From assembly GCF_031020795.1 (NCBI RefSeq), contig NZ_JAVHJP010000007.1:1-64000 (forward strand): 64,000 bases of DNA, in the 5' to 3' direction. The position numbers and the translations under genes were made by a program. The stretch is from Hydrogenophaga pseudoflava. Lineage in GTDB: Bacteria > Pseudomonadota > Gammaproteobacteria > Burkholderiales > Burkholderiaceae_C. The notes under the pieces were generated by a model. The model worked only from the letters and a program-made list of their open reading frames with translations. It was not told the origin of the DNA and searched no databases. Of this stretch, positions 25,908 to 34,144 are shown piece after piece. Every line of letters starts with the position of its first letter. Within the stretch, counting starts at the first letter, position 1.

Positions 25908-27227
25908 TCAGAGGTCCTTGGCCAGGCGCACACCGCTGAACTGCCAGCGCGCGTCGGTCGGGAAAAAGTTGCGGTAGCTGGCGCGGATGTGATCGCGCGG
26001 GGTGGCACACGAGCCGCCGCGCAGCACCATCTGGTTGATCATGAACTTGCCGTTGTATTCGCCCACGGCGCCGGTCCAGGGCCGGTAGCCGGGGTAGGGC
26101 AGGTAGGCGCTGGCGGTCCACTCCCACACGTCGCCGCCCATCTGCTGCAGACCCGGCTGGTCTGTGGCCAGGGGCAGCGGATGCAGGGCGCCGCTGTCCA
26201 TGAAGTTGCCGTGCGCCTGCAGTCCGGCGCCCAGCGTCTGCGCCGCGTGTTCCCACTCGGCCTCGGTGGGCAGCCGGATCGGCTCGCCCTGCTGCGCGGC
26301 GCACCAGCGCGCGTAGGCGTCGGCCTCGAACCAGCCGATGTGCACCACCGGCGTGTGCGGGTCGATGGGTACGCGGCCGTGCAGGGTGAGGCAGGTCCAG
26401 TCGCCGTGCTGCGCGGGGCCGCCGCCCGCATTCTCGTCCTTGCGCCAGTACAGCGGTGCCTCGACGCGCTGCGCGCGCACCCAGTCCCAGCCCGCGGCCA
26501 TCCACCAGCGCGGGTTGCTGTAGCCGCCGTCGTGCATGAAGGCCAGCCATTCGCCGTGCGTCACCGGCCGGTTCGCCAGCGCGTGCGGCGTGAGCAGCAC
26601 GCTGTGGCGCGGGGTTTCGTTGTCGAAGGCGAAGCCGTCATCGTCCGCGTGTCCGATCAAGGCAGGGCCACCCTCGAAGGCCACCCAGCGCAGCGGGGCC
26701 GGCGCCACCGGCACCAGCGGCCAGTGCTCCCGGTAGACCGGGTCGGTGGGATTGCAGGCGAGCAGGTGCTTGATGTCGGTGAGCAGCAGCTCCTGGTGCT
26801 GCTGTTCGTGCTGCAGGCCCAGTTCCACCAGCGCGGTCAACTCGGGTGTGTCCCCTCGCGCGAGCAGGGCGGCGATGCGGCGGTCCACCTGCGCGCGGTA
26901 GGCCCGCACCCCGGCCATGCCGGGCCGCGTGACCAGGCCACGCTGGGGCCGCGGGTACTGGTCACCCACGCCCTGGTAGTAGCTGTTGAACAGCACGCGG
27001 AACGCCGGGTCGAAGGGCTGGAAGCCCGCCTCGAAGCGTTCGAGCACGAAGGTCTCGAAGAACCAGGTGGTGTGGGCCAGGTGCCACTTGGTCGGGCTCG
27101 CGTCCGGCATGGACTGCGCCTGGCAGTCGGCCTCGGACAGGGGGGCCGCCAGCGCCAGGGACTGGTCGCGCACGGACTGGTAGCGGCGCTGCAGCGGCGT
27201 GGCGAGGGCGGCGGGTGTGATGTTCAT
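25908..27227 (-). CDS. egtB: EgtB-type hercynine sulfoxide synthase
   Basis: A 439-residue non-heme iron enzyme of the ergothioneine pathway. The N-terminal DinB-like domain supplies the three iron ligands: His52 in WHLAHTTWFFE and His140/His144 in HEQQHQE. The C-terminal formylglycine-generating-enzyme-like domain includes RLPTEAEWEHAA, DVWEWTAS and VLRGGSCATPRDHIRASYRNFF. EgtB joins hercynine to cysteine or gamma-glutamylcysteine. It lies 125 bases after the second permease gene, so it may be the last gene of the transporter operon. It is a paralogue of SenA at 31867. The ATG has AAGGGGA upstream. Confidence 0.87.
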   Translation of the reverse strand: MNITPAALATPLQRRYQSVRDQSLALAAPLSEADCQAQSMPDASPTKWHLAHTTWFFETFVLERFEAGFQPFDPAFRVLFNSYYQGVGDQYPRPQRGLVTRPGMAGVRAYRAQVDRRIAALLARGDTPELTALVELGLQHEQQHQELLLTDIKHLLACNPTDPVYREHWPLVPVAPAPLRWVAFEGGPALIGHADDDGFAFDNETPRHSVLLTPHALANRPVTHGEWLAFMHDGGYSNPRWWMAAGWDWVRAQRVEAPLYWRKDENAGGGPAQHGDWTCLTLHGRVPIDPHTPVVHIGWFEADAYARWCAAQQGEPIRLPTEAEWEHAAQTLGAGLQAHGNFMDSGALHPLPLATDQPGLQQMGGDVWEWTASAYLPYPGYRPWTGAVGEYNGKFMINQMVLRGGSCATPRDHIRASYRNFFPTDARWQFSGVRLAKDL

Positions 27228-27352
27228 CCGGTGTTCCCCTTGCTGATGTCGCTGGCGGTGCGGCCCATGCCCTGTGGCCGCTGGTGCCAGCGGAGGTGAT
27301 CGCCGTGCCCGGCATGGCGCGTGCCCGGGGCGTGCGGCGCCGTCGCCGAAGG

Positions 27353-28180
27353 TCAGCGCGTCATCCAGCGCCGCGCGCCCAGGCTGGCGGCGTCGACGAG
27401 CGCCACCAGCAGCAGCATCGCACACAGCACCGTGGCCGTCCTGGGCATGTGGAACAGGCCCATGTGGAAGGCCAGCAACTGGCCCAGGCCACCCGCGCCG
27501 ACCACGCCCAGCACGGCGGCGGCACGGATGTTGTTCTCCCAGCGGTACAGCGTGTAGCTCAGCAGCTGCGGCAGCACCTGCGGGAGCGTGGCGTAGAGGA
27601 ACACCCGGCCGTGGCCCACGCCCTGCGCGCGCAGCGCCTCGGCCGGGCCAGGGGGGGCGTTCTCCACCGCTTCGGCAAACAGGCGGCCGAGCACGCCCGT
27701 GGTGTGCAGCGCCAGCGCCAGCGTGCCGGCCAGCGGCCCAAGGCCGGCCGAGATGAGCAGCAGCGCGGCCCAGACCAGCTCGGGCACGCTGCGCAACGCG
27801 TTGAGCAGCAGGCGCGTGGGGGCGCGGGTCCGTGCCGTGTCGCCCGCGTGCAGCCGCGCGGCCGGCAGGGCCAGCGCCAGCCCGGCGACGGCGGCCAGCA
27901 GCGTGCCCACGGCCGACATGGCCAGCGTCTCCCACGCCGCCACGGTCACCTTGTGCAGGAAGGCGGACGAGGTCTCGGGCGGGAAGAACTCTCCCACGAA
28001 CCGGCCCATGCTGGCCGCCGCCTCGGCCGAGAAGAACTGCGCCCACTGCAGGTCCAGGCTCCAGAAGCTGGCCACCACCAGCGCCAGCAGACCGACGGTG
28101 AACCAGCAGGCCTTGCAGCGCGCGTCGAACAGCGGCGGCGGCAGCCGGTAGGTGTCGTTGGCGGCGCGGGGCTGCTTCAT
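27353..28180 (-). CDS. PhnE-like ABC transporter permease (second)
   Basis: A 275-residue permease with about six helices. The cytoplasmic EAA loop is EALRAQGVGHGRVFLYATLP, followed by YRWENNIRAAAVLGVVGAGG, which is strongly PhnE-like. It pairs with the permease at 28177, overlapping it by four bases (ATGA). The two-permease arrangement resembles phosphonate importers (PhnCDE1E2). Here the neighbours are selenium and ergothioneine genes, so a selenium-anion substrate is more likely than a phosphonate. An unusual C-A-C pair (ARCKACWF) precedes the first helix. Confidence 0.85.
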   Translation of the reverse strand: MKQPRAANDTYRLPPPLFDARCKACWFTVGLLALVVASFWSLDLQWAQFFSAEAAASMGRFVGEFFPPETSSAFLHKVTVAAWETLAMSAVGTLLAAVAGLALALPAARLHAGDTARTRAPTRLLLNALRSVPELVWAALLLISAGLGPLAGTLALALHTTGVLGRLFAEAVENAPPGPAEALRAQGVGHGRVFLYATLPQVLPQLLSYTLYRWENNIRAAAVLGVVGAGGLGQLLAFHMGLFHMPRTATVLCAMLLLVALVDAASLGARRWMTR

Positions 28181-29019
28181 CCGAGCACCTTCCGCAGCCA
28201 GGCGCTGGTGCGGTCGGCCAGCGCGACCAGGGCCATGAACACGAGCAGCATGGTCGCGACCTCGCCGCCGTTGAACATCTTCATCGAGTTGTCCATCTGC
28301 TGGCCCAGGCCGCCCGCGCCCACAAAACCGAGGATGACCGAGGAGCGGATCGCGCATTCCCAGCGGTAGACGGAGTAGCTGGTGAGTTCGGCCGCGCTGG
28401 CGGGCAGCAGGCCGTAGAAGAAGGCCTGCAGGCGGCCGGCGCCGTTGCGCAGCAGGGCCTGGGCCGGGTGCGTCTCGCCGCTCTCCAGGATCTCGCCATA
28501 GACCTTGCCCAGCATGCCGCCGTAGGTGAGGGCGATCGCCAGCACGCCCGCCGTGGGGCCGAGGCCGACCACGCGCACGAAGACCAGCGCCCACACCAGC
28601 TCGGGAATGCTGCGCAGCACGATCAGAGCCCAGCGCGCGAGCTGGCGCAGCCAGAACGGCCCGCGCGCCATGCGGCCCGACAGCGCCGAGACCGACAGCA
28701 CCTGCGTGGACAGCAGCGCCAGCGGCACCGCGATCAGCAGCGCCAGCGTGACGCCCGCGGTGGCCATGGCCACGGTGCGCCAGGTCTCCCTCAGCACCAT
28801 GGCGAGGAACTCGCCCGAATGCGCCAGCGGCCAGAAGCTGGCGATGAACTGGCCGCTCACGCGCAGGCTCTGTTCCTCGAACATCGCCCACGGCCTGAAC
28901 TCGGTGGCCACCAGCAGCGGCCAGAGCAGCACCAGGCCGGCGCCGGCCCAGAACAGCCGCGGCAGCCAGGCCGGGTCGCGCGTGGGCGCGGTGTGCACAG
29001 GAAGGGTGGCGGCGCTCAT
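28177..29019 (-). CDS. PhnE-like ABC transporter permease (first)
   Basis: A 280-residue permease with an N-terminal helix at about 25-42 and a periplasmic segment before the core. The EAA-type loop and YRWECAIRSSVILGFVGAGG match the PhnE signature also seen in its partner at 27353. LRSIPELVWAL is shared by both copies, indicating an old duplication. It starts five bases after the ATPase gene stop. It is part of the putative selenium-oxyanion importer. Confidence 0.86.
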   Translation of the reverse strand: MSAATLPVHTAPTRDPAWLPRLFWAGAGLVLLWPLLVATEFRPWAMFEEQSLRVSGQFIASFWPLAHSGEFLAMVLRETWRTVAMATAGVTLALLIAVPLALLSTQVLSVSALSGRMARGPFWLRQLARWALIVLRSIPELVWALVFVRVVGLGPTAGVLAIALTYGGMLGKVYGEILESGETHPAQALLRNGAGRLQAFFYGLLPASAAELTSYSVYRWECAIRSSVILGFVGAGGLGQQMDNSMKMFNGGEVATMLLVFMALVALADRTSAWLRKVLG

Positions 29020-29023
29020 CGGG

Positions 29024-29854
29024 TCAGCGGCAGTGCATCACCACGGGTTGTGGCGCCTGAACGGGTTCGGGCGACTCCGGCGCCTGACCCGTGAGCTCGT
29101 GCTCGTGCTGCGCGTACAGCGCGGCCAGGCGTTCGCGACCGACCTGCGCGGCCGGCAGGTCGAAGGCGATGGCGCCGTCGCGCAGACCGACGATGCGCGG
29201 GAAATGCGCCAGCGCCACGTCCACCTGGTGCAGCGTGGCGACCAGGGTGGTGCCGCGTTCGCGCGCGGCCGACAGCAGGGTGTCGATGGCCTGGCTGGCG
29301 CGGGTCGGGTCCAGGGCAGAGAGCGGTTCGTCGATCAGCCAGAGCGAGGCCGGCGAGAGCAGGGCACGCGCCAGACCCACGCGCTGGCGTTCGCCACCCG
29401 AGAGCCGGTCGACGCGCTCGAACAGCTTGTCGGCCAGGTCGAAACGGTCCAGCGCCTCGAACGCGGCGGGAATGTCCACCGGATAGAACAGGGAGCGCAG
29501 GCTCTGCCAGGTGCCCATCGCCGGCAGGCGGCCGGCGAGCACCGATGTGACCACGCGCTGGCGCGGCGGCAGCGGCGGCACCTGGGGCGCCAGGAACAGG
29601 CGGCCGCGCAGGCGCTGCAGCTCGGTGCGGGGCAGGTGCCAGGGCGACTGACCGTCCAGCTGCAGCACGCCGGCGCTGGGGGGCAGGGCGCCGGCCAGCA
29701 GTTGCAGCAGCGTGGTCTTGCCCGCGCCGCTGGGGCCGATCACCGCCACCTGCTCGCCCGCGGCGACCTGCAGCTCCAGCCCGCGCAGCGTGGGTGGGGT
29801 GCCGGGGCGTGCGGCCGGGTGCCGCGCCGTGGCGGCTTGCAGGGCGGCTTTCAA
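29024..29854 (-). CDS. PhnC-like ABC transporter ATPase
   Basis: A 276-residue ATP-binding subunit. Walker A is GPSGAGKTT, the ABC signature is LSGGERQRVGLARAL, Walker B is LWLIDEPLSALD, and the switch histidine lies in ATLHQVD. It resembles PhnC. A C-terminal Glu/Pro/Gln-rich tail ending in VVMHCR extends beyond the normal fold. It lies between the binding-protein gene (18-base gap) and the first permease gene (4-base gap), forming one operon. Confidence 0.88.
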   Translation of the reverse strand: MKAALQAATARHPAARPGTPPTLRGLELQVAAGEQVAVIGPSGAGKTTLLQLLAGALPPSAGVLQLDGQSPWHLPRTELQRLRGRLFLAPQVPPLPPRQRVVTSVLAGRLPAMGTWQSLRSLFYPVDIPAAFEALDRFDLADKLFERVDRLSGGERQRVGLARALLSPASLWLIDEPLSALDPTRASQAIDTLLSAARERGTTLVATLHQVDVALAHFPRIVGLRDGAIAFDLPAAQVGRERLAALYAQHEHELTGQAPESPEPVQAPQPVVMHCR

Positions 29855-29872
29855 GTGTTCAGCCCCGTCCGG

Positions 29873-30739
29873 TCACAGCAGCTCGGCGCTGCGCGCGGCG
29901 GCCTCGATGCCACGGTAGTTCTCGGCCTTGGTCGGCACGAACTTCGTGGCGCGCTGCAGCTCCAGGATTTCCTTGCCTTCGGGCGTGGCTTTGGAGAGCG
30001 AGAGCAGGGCGTCGGCCAGCTTCTGGCGCGTGGCGGCCGGCATGTCGGCGTGCACCGTCCAGTTGTAGTCGTAGTAGGGCGGGGTGGTGTAGAAGACCTT
30101 GACCTTCTCGGTGTCCACCTTCTTCTCGGCCACGAACTTGTCCCACACCGAGATGTTCAGCGCGCCGGCCTGCACCTTGCCCGAGGCCACGGCGGCAATG
30201 GTCGCGTCGTGCGCGCCACTGAAGGCCACGCGCCTGAAGTCCTTTTCGGGGTTCAGTCCGGCCTGCAGCAGGAAGCTGCGCGGCATCAGGTGGCCGCTGG
30301 TGGAGCTTTGCGAGCCGAAGGACACGTCCTTGCCCTTGAGGTCGCCCAGGGCCTTGATGGCGGGGTCGCTGGTGATGAAGACCGACTTGAATTTCTCGTC
30401 TTCCTCGCGTTGCACCAGCGGGACCATCTTGCCGCCGGAGCGCACGTGGGCCTGCACGAAGGTGAAGCCGCCGAACCAGGCCAGGTCGACCTTCTTGTTG
30501 ACCAGGGCTTCGACCGAAGCGGCGTAGTCGGTGACCGGCGTGAACTCGACCTTCATGCCCAGCTTGGCTTCGAGGTACTTCATCAGCGGCGCGGCCTTGC
30601 GCGCCAGCTCGGTGGGCGATTCGTCGGGAATGGCGGTGACCCGGAACACCGTTTGCTGCGCATGGGCGAGCGGGGTGAGGGTCGTGGAGGCGAGCACGGC
30701 GCAGGTCAAAAGTGCGCGGCGGGTGCGGGAGATGGTCAT
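29873..30739 (-). CDS. PhnD-like periplasmic binding protein, putative selenium-oxyanion transporter
   Basis: A 288-residue exported binding protein with a signal peptide ending at about AHA-Q (28). It follows the phosphate/phosphite/phosphonate-binding fold: AIPDESPTELARKAAPLMKYL, VDLAWFGGFTFVQA, and SFGSQSSTSGHLMPRSFL, which forms the anion pocket in PhnD proteins. I recall PhnD-like proteins encoded beside selD and the SenB-type glycosyltransferase being annotated as putative selenate binders. That context is present here, with egtD 113 bases away on the other strand. Phosphonate or phosphite remains possible. Confidence 0.83.
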   Translation of the reverse strand: MTISRTRRALLTCAVLASTTLTPLAHAQQTVFRVTAIPDESPTELARKAAPLMKYLEAKLGMKVEFTPVTDYAASVEALVNKKVDLAWFGGFTFVQAHVRSGGKMVPLVQREEDEKFKSVFITSDPAIKALGDLKGKDVSFGSQSSTSGHLMPRSFLLQAGLNPEKDFRRVAFSGAHDATIAAVASGKVQAGALNISVWDKFVAEKKVDTEKVKVFYTTPPYYDYNWTVHADMPAATRQKLADALLSLSKATPEGKEILELQRATKFVPTKAENYRGIEAAARSAELL

Positions 30740-30852
30740 GGGTTATCCGATCAAGAGGGACAAAGAGCGGCTATTACACCTGAAGACCGGCGCCGTCGTG
30801 GCCGGGAGCGGTTTATAAAACGGGTCCCCGCTGCCCATCCACCGGAGAACCC

Positions 30853-31854
30853 ATGTTGCTCACCGCCGCGCCGCAGTTCGTGCAGATCCACCAGAGCGAC
30901 GACGCGGCCCTGCGTGCGGAGCTGGCAGCGGGGCTGCTGGCCGAGCCCGCGCGGGCGGCGCCCAAGTTCTTCTACGACGCGCTGGGCTCGCGCCTGTTCG
31001 ACGCCATCACCGAGCTGGCGGAGTACTACCCCACCCGCACCGAGGCGGCCATCTTTGCGGCCCATGGCGCCGCCATGGCGCAGCAGGTACCGCCGCGCGC
31101 AGTGCTGGTGGACCTGGGCGCCGGCAGCTGCGCCAAGGCCGCGCGGCTGTTCCCCGTGCTGCGGCCCGGGGCCTATGTGGCGGTGGACATTTCGGTGGAC
31201 TACCTGCGGGACGCCATGGCGCAGCTGCAGCAGCGGCACCGCCAGCTGCCCATGCTGGGCCTGGGCCTGGACTTCTCGGCGCGGCTGGCGCTGCCGCCGG
31301 CCGCGGCGGACTGGCTGGAGCGGCACGACCTGGCGGCGGCGCCGCGCTGTCTGTTCTACCCCGGCTCCAGCATCGGCAACTTCGGCCCCGGCGAGGCCCT
31401 GGCCCTGCTGCGCCAGGCGCGTGAGATGTGCGCGGCCGGCGGTCCGGGCGGCGGGATCCTCATCGGCGTGGACCGCGTGAAGGACAAGGCCGTGCTCGAG
31501 CCCGCTTATGACGATCCGCTGGGTGTGACGGCGGCCTTCAACCGCAACCTGCTGCTGCATGTCAACACCCTGCTGGGCAGCGACTTCGCGCCCGCGCGCT
31601 GGCGCCACGTGGCTTTCTACGACGAGGCCGCCTCGCGCATCGAGATGCATCTCGCGTCGGACGGTGCGCAGACCGTGCGCTGGCCCGGCGGCGCGCGCCA
31701 CTTCGCGGACGGCGAGCGCCTGCACACCGAGCACTCGTACAAGTGGACGCCAGAAGCCTTCGAGGCCCTGCTGCGCGAAGCCGGCTTTGGCGCGGCCACG
31801 CACTGGACCGACGGGCGCGGCTGGTTCAGCGTGTTCTGGGCGCCCGCGGCGTGA
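30853..31854 (+). CDS. egtD: L-histidine N-alpha-methyltransferase EgtD
   Basis: EgtD methylates histidine three times with S-adenosylmethionine to give hercynine, the shared precursor of ergothioneine and selenoneine. The 333-residue protein has the SAM motif VLVDLGAGSCAKA and the upstream PKFFYDALGSRLFDAITEL typical of the family. YPGSSIGNFGP holds the asparagine of the histidine pocket, and the C-terminal end reads WFSVFWAPAA. CCGGAGAA stands before the ATG. It diverges from the transporter operon and converges on senA with a 12-base gap. Confidence 0.93.
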   Translation: MLLTAAPQFVQIHQSDDAALRAELAAGLLAEPARAAPKFFYDALGSRLFDAITELAEYYPTRTEAAIFAAHGAAMAQQVPPRAVLVDLGAGSCAKAARLFPVLRPGAYVAVDISVDYLRDAMAQLQQRHRQLPMLGLGLDFSARLALPPAAADWLERHDLAAAPRCLFYPGSSIGNFGPGEALALLRQAREMCAAGGPGGGILIGVDRVKDKAVLEPAYDDPLGVTAAFNRNLLLHVNTLLGSDFAPARWRHVAFYDEAASRIEMHLASDGAQTVRWPGGARHFADGERLHTEHSYKWTPEAFEALLREAGFGAATHWTDGRGWFSVFWAPAA

Positions 31855-31866
31855 ACGTGGCGGCGC

Positions 31867-33105
31867 TCAGGCCAGCGCGACCGAGCGGAACCCGGCCAGG
31901 ATGTCGTTGCGTTCGGGCGTGAAGTAGTTGCGGTACTGCGGGTGGCGCATGCGCGGCACGGTGAAGGCGCTGGCGCCCTTGAGCACCGGCCGGCCGTCGA
32001 ACCAGGGGCGGGAGTAGTCCACGTAGGGGTGCGGCACGAAGCCGGGATAGGGCGCGAAGGGGCTGGCCGTCCATTCCCAGACCTCGCCCCAGCGGAAGCC
32101 GGGCCGCTGCGCGGCCACTTCCCACTCGGCCTCGGTCGGCAGCCGCCGCCCGGCCCAGGCGCACCAGGCCTGCGCCTCGAAGGCGCTGAGGTGGCTGGCC
32201 GGCGCGGACAGGTCCAGCGCCTGCCACCGGCCGAAGCGCTGCTGTTCCCAGCCTTGCGGCGTGCGGCGCAGGTGGCGCGGCGCCTGCCGCTCCTGCGAGA
32301 GTCGCCAGATCCAGCCTGGCGCGCTCCAGAAGCGGCGCTGCGCATACGAGCCGTGTTCGACGAAGGGCAGGAACCGGGCCCAGCTCACGGGCTGCGCGTC
32401 GATCTCGAAGGCCGCGACGGGCACCGCGTGCGGTCCGAGTTCGTTGTCGAAGGCGAAGCCGGGGCCGCTGCGGCCCAGGGTCCAGGTGGTGGCGTCGATG
32501 TCCAGAAAGCCGGTCGCATGCGCGCCGCGACCGGTCTGCGGCAAGCGGACCACAGGGTCGAAACCCAGCGTCTGCGCCATGTACATCGCGGCCTCGGCGT
32601 GCATGTCCTCGTGGAACAGCGCGAGCCGGAAGAAGTACAGGCCCTGGTCGTCCTCGGGAGCGTGCTCCAGCAGGGCCAGCGTGTCGGCCAGGCTGGCGGC
32701 GAGGTCGGCGCGCACCGCGTCGGCATCCGGCAGGTCCAGCTGCCAGCGGCGGTCGTGTGGCACTTCGCTGGAGTTGTAGAGCGCGTCGGCGTCCACCCCC
32801 CGGGCGGCCTGGCGCGCCGGGCGGCGCGGCACGGCAGGGTCGGCCGCCACACCGCGCCCGCGCTGCGGGTTGCGCGCCAGCCACCAGTCCGCGAACCAGC
32901 CGATGTGGCCCAGCTCCCAGAGCGGCGGGTTGAGCTCGGGCGTGCAGGGAACACGCAGGTCCGGGCCCAGCGCGGCCTGCGAGGCTCCGAACAGCGCCAT
33001 GCTGCGTTCGCGTGCGTCGGTCAGCGCCTGCGCCAGCAGCGCCTTGCCACCGCAGCGCGCGGTCTCGGCTTCGGACACAATCGCGGGGCTCTGTGGTCCT
33101 GTCAT
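31867..33105 (-). CDS. senA: Selenoneine synthase SenA (EgtB-like iron enzyme)
   Basis: A 412-residue EgtB paralogue that would join hercynine to a selenosugar and give selenoneine. The N-terminal domain has His67 (LGHIGWFADWW) and His165/His169 (FHEDMHAEA) as iron ligands. The C-terminal formylglycine-enzyme-like domain includes RLPTEAEWEVAA, GEVWEWTASPF and MRHPQYRNYFTPERND. LYNSSEVPHDRRW is typical of the SenA branch. It is read head-to-head with senB, and the two start codons overlap in CATG at 33103-33106. GGGAAGG lies 7 bases upstream of its ATG, inside senB. It is assigned SenA rather than a second EgtB because of senB and selD. Confidence 0.88.
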   Translation of the reverse strand: MTGPQSPAIVSEAETARCGGKALLAQALTDARERSMALFGASQAALGPDLRVPCTPELNPPLWELGHIGWFADWWLARNPQRGRGVAADPAVPRRPARQAARGVDADALYNSSEVPHDRRWQLDLPDADAVRADLAASLADTLALLEHAPEDDQGLYFFRLALFHEDMHAEAAMYMAQTLGFDPVVRLPQTGRGAHATGFLDIDATTWTLGRSGPGFAFDNELGPHAVPVAAFEIDAQPVSWARFLPFVEHGSYAQRRFWSAPGWIWRLSQERQAPRHLRRTPQGWEQQRFGRWQALDLSAPASHLSAFEAQAWCAWAGRRLPTEAEWEVAAQRPGFRWGEVWEWTASPFAPYPGFVPHPYVDYSRPWFDGRPVLKGASAFTVPRMRHPQYRNYFTPERNDILAGFRSVALA

Positions 33106-33106
33106 G
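33103..33106. other. Overlapping divergent start codons of senA and senB
   Basis: The palindrome CATG serves as the initiator of two genes. On the minus strand ATG (33105 to 33103) opens senA; on the plus strand ATG (33104 to 33106) opens senB. There is no intergenic DNA, so each promoter and ribosome-binding site must lie in the coding sequence of the other. senA has a good GGGAAGG; senB shows none, which suggests weak or leaderless initiation. Confidence 0.75.
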
Positions 33107-34144
33107 AAAAAACCTTCCCTGTGTCTCGTGACGCCGGCGCTGGCCGATGCCAACAACGGCAACTGGCAGACCGCGCGCCGCTGGGCGCGCATGCTTGGCG
33201 GGCATTATGAGGTTCGACTGGCCGCACAGTGGCCCGATCGCGGCACGCCCGACGATGGCACGGACCTGCTGCTCGCGCTGCACGCGCGCCGCTCGGCCGC
33301 CAGCGTGGCCGCGTGGGCCCAGGCCCATCCGCACCGCCCGCTGGTGCTCGCACTCACCGGCACCGACCTCTACCGCGACATCCGGACGGACGCCAGCGCA
33401 CAGCGCTCGCTGGCGCTGGCGCACCGCCTGATCGTGTTGCAGGCGCTGGCGCCGCTGGCCCTGCCCGAGGTCCATCGTGGCAAGTGCCATGTGGTGTTCC
33501 AGTCGAGCACGCGGCGCCAGGCCCTGGACAAAACGCGCGCGCATCTGCGTGCCGTGGTGGTGGGGCACCTGCGCGAGGAGAAGTCGCCGCAGACCGTGTT
33601 GGAGGCCGCGCGCCTGCTGCACCCCGACGAGGGCATCCTGATCGACCACATCGGCAACGCCCTTGATCCGGCGCTGGCCGATCTGGCGCGGGCCACGGCC
33701 GCCGCCTGCCCGCACTACCGCTGGCTCGGTGGCCAGCCGCACGAGGCCACGCGCCGCCGCATCCAGCGCGCCCACCTGCTGGTCCACCCCAGCCGCATGG
33801 AAGGCGGCGCCCACGTGATCATGGAAGCCGCGCTGTCCGGCACACCGGTGCTGGCCTCGCGCATGGACGGCAATGTGGGCATGCTGGGGCCCGACTACGG
33901 CGGCTATTTCCCGGTCGGTGATGCGGCGGCGCTGGCGGCGCGGCTGCGCGAATGCCGCAGGGACATCGCCGATGGGAGCGGCGCCCTGGCCGCCCTGCAC
34001 GCACAATGTTCGGCCAGAGCGCCGCTGTTCGAACCCGCGGCCGAGCGCGCCGCCCTGTTGCGGGCGCTGGCTGGCCTGCGGCAGGAGCGGCCGGCCCGGC
34101 CCGATCCATCGATGAGTACCAGTCCACCACGGAGATCCGAATGA
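33104..34144 (+). CDS. senB: Selenosugar synthase SenB (GT-B glycosyltransferase family)
   Basis: A 346-residue glycosyltransferase-fold protein. In selenoneine pathways SenB uses selenophosphate and a UDP-sugar to make a selenosugar. The N-terminus SLCLVTPALADANNGNWQTA is a family hallmark, and GTDLYRDI follows. The C-terminal Rossmann domain has VHPSRMEGGAHVIMEAALSG, with the two glutamates of the nucleotide-sugar site, and GTPVLASRMDGNVGMLG. The start overlaps the senA start. The stop overlaps the selD start (ATGA), so it is coupled to production of its selenophosphate donor. Confidence 0.9.
   Translation: MKKPSLCLVTPALADANNGNWQTARRWARMLGGHYEVRLAAQWPDRGTPDDGTDLLLALHARRSAASVAAWAQAHPHRPLVLALTGTDLYRDIRTDASAQRSLALAHRLIVLQALAPLALPEVHRGKCHVVFQSSTRRQALDKTRAHLRAVVVGHLREEKSPQTVLEAARLLHPDEGILIDHIGNALDPALADLARATAAACPHYRWLGGQPHEATRRRIQRAHLLVHPSRMEGGAHVIMEAALSGTPVLASRMDGNVGMLGPDYGGYFPVGDAAALAARLRECRRDIADGSGALAALHAQCSARAPLFEPAAERAALLRALAGLRQERPARPDPSMSTSPPRRSE

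Noticed and set aside
27353-30739. Ordinary phosphonate transporter (phnCDE) for phosphorus uptake.
   Set aside because: No C-P lyase or other phosphonate gene is present, and all neighbours are selenium/ergothioneine genes. Kept only as an alternative, because sequence alone cannot exclude it.
31867-33105. Annotation as a sulfatase-modifying factor or second EgtB.
   Set aside because: The formylglycine-enzyme-like domain alone suggests it, but the N-terminal iron domain and pairing with senB and selD favour SenA.
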